A DNA stretch of 64,000 nucleotides from Pristionchus mayeri (taxonomy: Eukaryota; Nematoda; Chromadorea; Rhabditida; Neodiplogasteridae), in contig BTRK01000006.1 in NCBI GenBank assembly GCA_036245805.1, forward strand, positions 10,696,365-10,760,364, written 5' to 3'. Made by a program: the position numbers and the translations under genes. A model generated the notes under the pieces. The model was not told where the DNA came from, made no database searches, and saw only the letters and a list, made by a program, of their open reading frames with translations. Positions 55,801 through 64,000 of this stretch are shown piece after piece; positions within the stretch are counted from its first letter, which is position 1, and every line of letters starts with the position of its first letter.

Positions 55801-58800
55801 AATACTCAGGGGAACCACCAACAAGGAAAGAATCACTATCATTATGATCTAGCCAAGTCTCTGATATGCAAATAATTCGGAATTCAAGAGTGGCAAGCAG
55901 GAAAGAGAGCTGTGGGGATTTGCATCTATTAGGGTGTCCGGAAATTTTTAAGAATGGACATGTAAAAGCTTAGTGCATTATCGATATGCCGGATTTCACA
56001 ACTCTATTTGTAAACAATATATTGAGGAATCGATTAATGCTAAATGGTCAGGAATTGTTTCAGCATTCCAGTTGCACAATTGAATTTAGTGACGTGTCCA
56101 GGCGAAAATACGGATTTAAGTATTTCAGTAAATGCTCTGTCATACAAACAGTTTTCGACGGATAATTCTGGCCATCGCTGTGGACTAAAAGGGGATTATG
56201 CACAATAATATTGAGGGGAGTTTTCAATTGGCAAACACCGATGAGAATTCTGAGGCAACTACGAAACAGAAATTCACTCATTTTTGGACATTATCTCTGA
56301 CTTCTTCGTCCTCTATACAGAGAGATAATTGCAAATACCATTGCGGCCAATCACAATATGTTATCTACTTAACAGCAAGGGGTGCTCATCGGAGTCCCTC
56401 CCGTGCTCGTGAACGATAAAATACATATTCTAAGGAAATTGTACACTACCGAAATCAAATTGAGTTCATGAATTTGTGATTGCTCCTTAGATTTACATGA
56501 TTTCAACACTTCCAAACGTAGTACACTTACTTATGATTATGTGGAATGCAGTTGGAATTTGAACTCTGTTATCCCATTGACATAAACAATTTTCAAAATG
56601 AGGGAATAAAATCGGCTTTTCGGCATTTTGCATCATCACATGTTAATAGTGTTGATCAATCAACATGATACAAATTACTTCTCAACTACCTTCATGCATT
56701 ACTACCACGAAGCTATACTTATCGCTTCCAGTTCGTGAAAAAATTAAACAACAAAAAAATTCTTAAAAATTTCCGGACACCCTGATAATTGAACGTGCAT
56801 TAGCATAGAAAACGGAGACAGGAGAATCTCTAGACTGACGTGTGCTAAGAAATGATCGAATTCTAGATGAGGGGGATGTAATCGAAGAACGAGGACTATG
56901 GATGGTCGAGTGGGGAGACAAGAGGGAAAACAGGGTACCCTTGTTGCCACTGTCCTATCCTCGCCTCGTTGTCATGTGTTCCGTGCGTGCAGGCGCGATT
57001 GCAGTCGGATCAGGAATCGAGGGGAAGGAGGCAGCAGAGGGAGCAGAAGAGGGAGTGCCGGAGTGTCCTGAACGAGGGATATCGGCAGAAGAGTTCTTAG
57101 CAGTGTGGTAGAGGCCGTAGCGGGGAGGGAGTGGGCGAGGGTCACGGTAAGTGATGAGACCGAAGTCGCAAACGCCACAGATAATCTTGTCAGCATCAAG
57201 ATTGCGCTTGATAGGCTCGGCACGAGCCTCCTTCTGCATCACAAGATGCGTTGGCGTCAAATCCTTTCTGATGAATGCACGAGAATCATTGAAGGGTGTC
57301 GGACGGCCAGGCTTGCTGCGAATACCAGAGAGGAGGGCATCACGGGTTGACTTGTCAGGGCAACTAATCTTGAGAGGACGAGTACCGGGAGGGCGACCGT
57401 GAGGGTGGCGATGGTACGAGATTCGCTTTTCGTCCCATGCCGTCCGCACCGCATCGCTGCCCGAGTACTTGACGAGATCGGCGACGAGTTTCTCATCAGC
57501 TGCGAGTCCCGCAATAGGATCTCCTTGAATCCGATAACTACAGCTCTCGTTTCCTTATCCTCAAACTCTGCCTTGTCGGAGATCACGCGCGCGCACGATT
57601 CGTAAACGACGCGTGCCACGTCGACAGCAGGCGAGAGAGAGGCGGGGGAGGGGGGAGGATTGGCTAGAGAGAGGGAGGAGAGGAGGGACCGCACCTCTGT
57701 CATCGCAGACAGCAGCGAGTCGACTTTCTTCGAGAGTATATCTACGCTCTCTTGGGACGCATATCGAAAGCCGCGGGCTGCATCAGGGAGGGCTGCCTTG
57801 GTGGAGGCTTTTTTTGAAACATCTCTAATACAGTCATCATCTCTCTAGCCGTAATAATTTGTAAATATTATACAATAGTTACTGGAATTCTAATTAAGCT
57901 AGAAATGCAAATTTGATCATAAATTTTCAGATTTCTCCCCGATGGAATCATATTGCTCAGGAGTGTAATGTGAAAGCGCCTATTAACACTCTGATATGGG
58001 AGTTCGGGACGGACAAATCGGCATTGTACATGGGTCTGAACAAGAACTACCTGAGCTATTTCGGAGTTCACGGATGGAATCGCAATGCGTGTATACGAAA
58101 TAAAGTAAGTGGATTTGATAACTATTCGCAATAGTGCCACATATGCATACTGGTCTAGCAGTATTATATATTTCATGAACACGCCAATAATAGTTTTGCG
58201 CAAACAATTGTCAATTAGAAAACGTCAATCTTCAACTATTCGCTACCATATCATTTTCAACACGCATTTGATGCTAACTTTTTTTCAGGCGGAGATATCA
58301 CTAACTACTAGGTCGACAAAACTCTTCGGCAACGCTGTTAAATTCGAGAAGCTCATGCTGGGACTCTTCTCTAAATGCTCTCGGATCGAATTGCTTAATC
58401 TGCTCATCGACTCGACGAAAATGGACTTAGAGATGGCAAGAAAAGTGATGAGAGATGTTGAAGCTAACAATATGGAGATAAAGGGAATCCGGGACTTGTC
58501 CATCAACGTAATGTAAGTTAAATTTTAAATCATTAGTCCAAAAGAACAGTTGAATAAGCGAAAGCGTGGTGAAAATAACTAAATAGTGTGCATCTTTCAG
58601 GAACGACATCGTAAACTTCGCCGTAGCTCACAACGTGCAACATCTTTATCTCACCGTCGAAAATTGGACGAATTTCGAGAATCACTGTGATTTTTCGAGT
58701 AAGTTTGATCAGAATGAGTTGAAAGATATTCGCAGTAGTTACAAATATACACACTAGTCTAGCAGTATTTTCTAGTTCGTGAATACACGAATAATATTTT

Positions 58801-59119
58801 TGCTCGTGTAATTCAAATGCGAAAACACTATCATTATCCGTTTACATGTATTTATAACTGTTCGCTACCACACCCTTTTTTTCAAGGAATATCAATTTCA
58901 AGCCATATCAAATCAATTTCAGACGACGATATGGAGCTATGTTCGACAATCGCTATAGCTGCCCGGGAATTCTCGTCGTTGACTATTTTATTCCGCAGAC
59001 CACTTGAAATTGTTTGGGCAGCTGAGATTACTACACTGGCGAGAAATGCTCGAGTCATATCAAGAATGGACAAGCTTTGTGGAACAACGACCATTAAAAT
59101 TGCAAAAACGAAGAGCTAA
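52899..59119 (+). CDS. F-box protein, nematode-expanded family
   Basis: Five exons in phase: 52899-52997, 57931-58104, 58289-58512, 58601-58698 and 58923-59119; 263 residues. The N-terminal F-box reads LASLPSDIVREIVGMGIE, then MRLISPRWNHIAQE, the surface that binds SKP1. The rest (LFGNAVKFEKLMLGLFSKCS, NDIVNFAVAHNVQHLYLTVE, CSTIAIAAREFSSLTILF) is a family-specific substrate-recognition region. Likely an SCF ubiquitin-ligase receptor. The ATG follows TTTTCCAG with no gap, a probable spliced-leader acceptor. Intron 1 (4.9 kb) is almost wholly a LINE in opposite orientation. AATAAA at 59173. The gene itself is undamaged. Confidence 0.85.
53157..55928 (-). pseudogene. LINE ORF2: endonuclease and reverse transcriptase, frameshifted
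   Basis: Endonuclease: FRIICISETWLDHNDSDSF, GRGGVACLVHNSL, FTIYRSPSASH, CILIGDFNFPDIDW and LSDHISITFD. Reverse transcriptase: FRPISLTSSVGKVFEKIL, IYIDFRKAFDSIDH, SGVPQGSCIGPLLFILFIND and YSVYADDLKLF (YADD). The frame changes once, near 54565-54580, between LLTSL and VPSQWRQALVKPIP. The endonuclease start (VSVFYANARSI) is beyond the MITE at 56785-56830 and joins in frame if the MITE and one TA are removed. Confidence 0.88.
55929..56785. mobile_element. Mariner-related MITE inside the LINE
   Basis: 857 bp with inverted ends TTAGGGTGTCCGGAAATTTT.. and its inverse ending ACACCCTGA, flanked by TA (55927-55928 and 56786-56787). The ends resemble those of the intact mariner at 39430 (GGGGTGTCCGGAAA) but are a different subfamily. 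No transposase. Confidence 0.85.
56790..57845 (-). pseudogene. LINE ORF1 and start of the endonuclease region
   Basis: Reads KKASTKAALPDAARGFRYAS, VDILSKKVDSLLSAMTEVRS (coiled-coil-like), then after a frameshift near 57520 AADEKLVADLVKYSGSD, LKISCPDKSTRDALLSGIRS and SRAFIRKDLTPTHLVMQKEA, an ORF1 nucleic-acid-binding arrangement. It then has CGVCDFGLITYRDPRPLPP. ORF1 proteins package LINE RNA. Confidence 0.65.
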
Positions 59120-60081
59120 TACATTTTTTTCAAGCAGTAAATAATATGAGAAAACATAATTTTTGTATTCATAATAAAAATGTATTCAGTGTAATCTTGC
59201 GTTGCATATGTAAATAATATGAGAATATTTGTATTCATAATAAAAATTTATTCAATGTAAACGTTGTATAGATCTGCTTAATCGAAATATCCGCTCTTCA
59301 CTTGAGAACGTGATGCATTGTGCCACGCCTCTCACGAGAAATGGATACAGACAACAACTATGTATTTAACTTCGACTCTCAAAGTTGCGGAACCTCATAC
59401 CCATTTTGGCCGGTTAATATCATAATTATGTTCACCTTTCTACCATCATAACAAGGGCACGGCCGATTCTAGATATAAAGTATGCTGACTCCTAGGTAGA
59501 TTTCGTTGAATATGCAATTTTTTCAAAGAGGCTAATGTTTTATCGATAAAGATTCTAAAAATGCACTAATTCCCGCAGAATAGGTGATTAATCAGCGGTG
59601 GAAGTTAGTGTGCACAAAGCTATTCAGATCGGACACACTATTGTCGCAGTATGGAAGGAGGACCAAAGGCAAAATTCAATTTTTAAAACTTGTATATGCA
59701 TGTCCTAAATCTCCCCAACGATAAGAAGCTCCGAAATTTTCACATTGATATCTCCATTTCGAACAGAGCTATCAATAGTTGGCGGGGAGCCAAATCAGGG
59801 AAAGCTCAGGCAACGATCGAGAGATCACTCGAATTGAAGAGTTTTCATCTAATTGAAACGTATTTCAACCGGGCGCGCGTTTGCCTTTACTCCTCCTTTA
59901 AATAATTTTTCGTGTTACTCTTTCTTTAATAAACGTAGGGATTTACAAGAAACAACTCTACTCATTCCGAGTGCTCACTCAGTGCGTGAGTGATACTCAC
60001 CAATCCAACCGACGAGAGCAATCACATAATGAAAAGAGATTTTAGAGTTATTTTTTCACAGTCGAAATCATCCACCATACT

Positions 60082-60172
60082 AATTGGAGTTCATGGTAAA
60101 ATGAGAGAGCGTGGGAATGAAAGAGGGACTCTCATCATTCTCCACGCTCTCTCATTTTACTATGAACTCTAA
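60082..60172. repeat. Hairpin repeat with GAGAGAGCGTGG arms
   Basis: TTGGAGTTCATGGTAAAATG and GAGAGAGCGTGG pair with CCACGCTCTCTC and ATTTTACTATGAACTCTAA, around a loop of about 25 nt. The outer ends differ from the 31-33 kb hairpins but the CGCTCTCTC core is shared. Confidence 0.75.
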
Positions 60173-60472
60173 TGGGTACAGCGGTAGTCGTCACTGTTAG
60201 GTTAGAGAGAAACGAAAATATGAAGGTAGGATGAAACTCATTCAATCGCATTGTACTGATTTCTTCGCGAAAAAATCGGATGAACAGATTTTTGCCCGAG
60301 AACAATCAGTTTCAATGTGTTCCATCCACACCACATTCTCCGTGACTTAATTCACGACCCAATTTGTGTTGATCCTTCTTTTAAAAAATATTAATCCAGC
60401 TCTCTAACTACTCCAGGCAATCGATTTTATATTTTTGCGTTGAGATTGTGTGCTTACTCATCCTACATTATC

Positions 60473-60535
60473 CTCTCTGGCTATGCTCACCTTGTACATT
60501 ATAGGGGCTTCCAGTCTCATGATTCCAAGGTTGGA
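60473..60535 (+). promoter_or_regulatory. Conserved upstream block, second F-box gene
   Basis: CTCTCTGGCTATGCTC, GGGGCTTCCA and CCAAGGTTGG, the counterpart of 52671-52730, 155-215 bp upstream of the ATG at 60690. Confidence 0.5.
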
Positions 60536-60689
60536 AGTGGGCGGGAAGTAGGGTAATATACAATCAGAACGATATTCATTCACCAAAGTGAGCACTCTTC
60601 ACTATTTCTCTGCTGCGATTTGAATAGAACAAAACTTGAAAAAATTGCGTTTCGACCTGTTTTGCTCGCTATTCATTTACATTTTACAG

Positions 60690-62946
60690 ATGCCTTCATC
60701 ATCCAATGACCTCACTCTTGCCTCACTTCCAACTTATATCATCAGATAAATCGTCAAAGTGGGAATCGAATATTACGGGAGCATGAGACTGGTGAATCGA
60801 TTATTACTGCTATTTTTCTATTGAAACATGCTCTTAGAGTCATGAATGATTTTTCCAAAAATGAATTGTAAATATGATAATTACTAGAATTGGAATAAAA
60901 CGAGAAATCTAAATGTGTTCATTACTTTCCAGATTACCCCTCGCTGGAATCAAATCGCTCAGGAAATTGCTCGGGATGGCAAAGTGAAGGCTCCGATTTC
61001 TGCGCTGACATGGGTTCTTAGATCGGAGAAATCAGAAATCTATATGGGCTTGGACAAGAACTACCTGAGTTATTTCGGGGTCCAAAGATGGAACCGCGAT
61101 AGCTGTACAGGAGATGAAGTAAGTGGAAATACATGTAAATTTACACACTAGCTTCCATAAGCTTTGCAAGACTTATTTTGATGAAAACTTATTGCAGGTG
61201 GAGATATCACTTGATAAGTCGCCGAAACTTTTCAAAAACGCCGACAAGCTAGAGCAACTCATGAGTGGACTCTTCTCTAAGTGTTCAGGCATCGAATTGC
61301 TCAACCTGGTGTTTCACTCGACGAAAACGGACATGGAGTTGGCAAGAAAAGTTATGGGAAATGTCAAAGTAAACAAAATGATGATAACCTGCATCAAGGA
61401 ATTGTCCACTGATGTACTGTGAGTAACCATTTTAAATTTCCATAAATTCGAAAAAAAATGTGAAAAGGGCAAAATTTAAGTAATATTGTATTTACTGCTT
61501 GAAATCTTCATGTAGCCAATGGTTGGGCAAGATGTAGTATCATCAAGCCATGCCAAGAATGACCGAGTATCCCCTTCTTAAATTGTATTTATTCACAGGG
61601 ACGACATCGTTAATTTCGCTGCAGCTCACAACGTGCAGCATCTTCATCTCTCCGTCGGAAAATGCGCGAATACCGGGACCAATTGTGAGTTATCAAGCCA
61701 GATAAACCAAAAATACTTAGTCATCTGACTTTCAAAAACAACAAACGAAATATTTACCTGGTAACGGATTTGCTTCGATGTTTAGACACAGCGTGTCAGA
61801 GAGATCGAGTTCCTTTGTTCGTCGCGGCGCTAGAGCGATCTCATTCCTCTCCAATTTACGCTAGACAAGCGGTGTCCAGTTGAGGAAGAAATAATGTAAT
61901 ATTGATGAAACATATACGATAACTTTGCGGAAAATATTAAATAAGCTAATTATTAATATTTATTCGTTTTTGATATGCGTCAACATGCATTTCCATCATT
62001 GTTGTCCTGTTTGTATCATTTTAAATTTTTCTGAATGCTTTTATCGAAATTCCAACTTATTTCAACATTTTCAGAAAGTACAGCAATGGGAACCCCACAC
62101 ATACAACTTTTCGATATCCTCATGAAGAGATCTAACTTTTGGCTTGATTAGATTTTTTCGAAAATGTTATAATTTTGCGAGAAATTTGCAATTAACACAT
62201 ATTTTCGCGTTTTTCTCAAAAATATGTAACATTTTCGAAAAAAATCTAACCAAGCCAAAAGTTAGATCTCTTCATGAGGAGATCGAAAAGTTTTATGTGT
62301 GGGGTTCCCATTGCTGTACTTTCTGAAAAATGTTGAAATAAGTTCGAATTTCGATAAAAGCATACAGAAAAATTCAAAATGATACAAATAGGTCAACAAT
62401 GATGGAAATGCATGTTGACGCATATCATAAGCGAATAAATATTAATAATTATAATATTTAATATTTTCCGCAAAGTTATGGTATATGTTTCACCAATATT
62501 ATATTATTTCTTTCTCAACTGGACACCGCTTGTCTAGCGTAAATTTGAGAGGAATGAGATCGCTCTAGCGCCGCGACGAACAAAGGAACTCGATCTCTCT
62601 GACACGCTGTGTTAGAGAGCGAGTGAAATGGGCAATTCTTTGAATGATTTGCATCATCAACAATGAATGGGATGGATATTTGAAAGGAAAGCCTGAACGA
62701 GTTGCCATTTTTCATTAATTCACAAATTACTATTCTTCATTTATTTCAGACGACGATGACGAATTCTTGCCAGTAATCGCTAAAGCTGCTCGGGAATTTT
62801 GTTCGTTGACTCTTGCCTTCCGTATGCCCTTCTTATTCCAGTGGGAGGCAAAGATGAGAACACTGGAGAGCAATCCGCAAGTTACTGCACAACTTGTCCA
62901 CGAGAGTGGATCAATCGTCGCTAAAATCGTTAAAACGAAGATGTGA
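60690..62946 (+). pseudogene. F-box paralogue with one stop codon in the F-box
   Basis: Exons 60690-60791, 60933-61118, 61198-61418, 61599-61684 and 62750-62946, all in phase and with good splice sites; total length equals that of the intact paralogue (792 bp). TAA at 60747-60749 (codon 20) replaces the GAG of ..IVREIV.., inside the F-box helix. No other damage is seen. Conserved regions include ITPRWNQIAQEIA, LDKNYLSYFGVQRWNRDS and DDIVNFAAAAHNVQ-like text. Either a very young pseudogene, a gene using a downstream start without the F-box, or a polymorphic null. ATG directly follows TTTTACAG. Confidence 0.75.
61786..62612. mobile_element. 827-bp foldback element in the last F-box intron
   Basis: Near-perfect inverted repeat with arms of about 400 bp centred near 62199. 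ACACAGCGTGTCAGAGAGAT at the left matches ATCTCTCTGACACGCTGTGT at the right, and AGTACAGCAATGGGAACCCC matches GGGGTTCCCATTGCTGTACT nearer the centre. No coding capacity. The arms differ at a scattering of sites and small indels. Confidence 0.9.
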
Positions 62947-64000
62947 TATAACGTGAATTCGATGAACGAAATTACTGTTTTATTCGCAATAAAATCCATT
63001 AGTCATTACTATGCTAATTCGGACATTGAATTGAATTTGTTTATCCGCAAAAGGACAATTTTGAGGAAGGAAAAGGAGTGGGAGTTCCCTTTGGGAGTTG
63101 AAATTGCTCAGGCGCCATCTAGCGTTCACGTGTAGGTTATAGTGAGGATCTTACTCTTTCTTCATTGGATTTGTTCACTTGACACACTGACACTTCACAT
63201 TGGGGTCTCGCAAGACATCTTGCCCACTCTTCACATGGAAGTCTCTCTCTGGTTTTTGACTGAGATTATGCTAAATTGAGTGATTATTTATAATAATCAT
63301 ATGCTCGAGTCATCTTCTTGTAGCCTGTTCAAAAAGAAGGAAAGATTCTTGATTTCGACAGTTTTATTTCCGTGAATACCAATGATTATTTTAGTCGCAA
63401 GAAAGCTCATACCATCCGAGTTCTTGTAATTCGATAATTATCTCCTATGGGTGAAACATTAATAGAGCGCGTGGACAAGATCACCCAGTGACTGGTAAGT
63501 TCGCTGTAACAAGGTAATATGTAAATAATTTGCAATTAGTCATTGCGTCTGCATAATGTTCCTGTAGGGGACTAGGGACGCATATCCAAGGCAAGGAGTA
63601 GTCAACGCACGGGATTAATATTTTTTAGCAATGGATAATCATACGACTGGGTCAAGACACGGAGAATGTAGTGAACACATCCTATAAATTGTTCATTATT
63701 ATTTTCCCGAAATCAGTCAGTTTCAATGTGATTGGATGAGTTTTATCCTGCCTTAAATAATTATATGCTTACACACTTCTTCCACTGATTAATTACCCTA
63801 TTCTGTGTCAATAAATACATTTTGAAGTGGACCCGGTATGCCAAGAAGATTAGCCTCCTCACATAAATAACCCATTCAACCTTTGCATGCAACTTGAATC
63901 TGCTTAGGCACATTTTTGTGTTGTGATTGTATGTCAGAACAGAGTAAATATTTGGTTTCTTACTAACTTCCTCATCTAAATAGCTCCGAAATTCTGTGCA
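62947..64000. other. Intergenic, right edge of window
   Basis: No gene recognised. AATAAA near 62988 could serve the F-box copy upstream. 63520-63565 resembles the intron repeat of 20607-21525, and 63858-63951 is the inverted counterpart of 39285-39361. Confidence 0.4.

Larger units (their letters stand above)
53020..57845 (-). mobile_element. Near full-length LINE in F-box intron 1
   Basis: Minus-strand non-LTR element with ORF1, endonuclease and reverse transcriptase. Its 3' end runs into an (AATG)n microsatellite (53021-53048), as in CR1-like tails. It carries frameshifts in both ORFs and a mariner MITE (55929-56785), so it is dead. It lies antisense to the F-box gene. Confidence 0.8.
59120..60689. 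other. Intergenic between two F-box genes
   Basis: Holds the first gene's polyadenylation signal, a piece of the repeat TATTTCAACCGGGCGC (59862), a hairpin at 60082-60172 and the upstream block of the next F-box gene (60473-60535). No coding exon seen. Confidence 0.5.

Overview
The window is a piece of an animal nuclear genome, almost certainly a nematode. Genes have many small exons, introns are short to long with AG acceptors (often TTTCAG), and proteins include a bestrophin, a SKP1-related protein, rapidly duplicating F-box proteins and a C-type lectin. Several start codons sit directly on a 3' splice-site sequence, as expected for spliced-leader trans-splicing. A rhabditid or diplogastrid worm is my inference; no species marker was seen. 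All exon models were built by eye from reading frame, splice sites and phase.

Layout. 1-2064: 3' end of a multi-span membrane protein. 3344-6416: complete bestrophin chloride channel, with foldback repeats and a LINE tail in its introns. 7224-12341: THAP zinc-finger protein carrying an apparently domesticated DDE transposase. 12520-15412 (minus): a graveyard of gene fragments (carboxylesterase C-terminal half, SKP1-like protein, broken phosphatidylinositol transfer protein, a membrane anchor exon). 16325-17598: small unknown acidic-tailed gene. 20428-33074: a long unrecognised gene whose introns are filled with hairpin MITEs, a hAT-type MITE, foldbacks and duplications. 35421-36327: complete secreted C-type lectin with a TATA box.

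39-58 kb is a nest of transposons. An intact mariner sits inside an older mariner-like element (39371-41515). A decayed Helitron (about 41.58-52.0 kb, minus) is split by a 5'-truncated LINE. A heat-shock-element promoter lies just upstream of its Rep/helicase gene, and a longer heat-shock-element array and a 120-bp satellite with higher-order structure lie further upstream. A second LINE (about 53.02-57.85 kb, minus), itself hit by a mariner MITE, lies in intron 1 of an F-box gene. 52.0-63 kb holds three copies of that F-box family: an inverted first exon, an intact gene, and a copy of equal length with one stop codon and a near-perfect 827-bp foldback in its last intron.

The strongest leads are: (1) a dense family of 70-110 nt hairpins sharing a CGCTCTCTCG core, whose best copies have 40-46 nt arms and 9-10 bp target duplications; (2) heat-shock elements placed as the promoter of a Helitron and repeated as an array beside it; (3) the composite of intact-looking exons from three unrelated gene families on one strand; (4) the two-copy 6 x 120-bp higher-order satellite.
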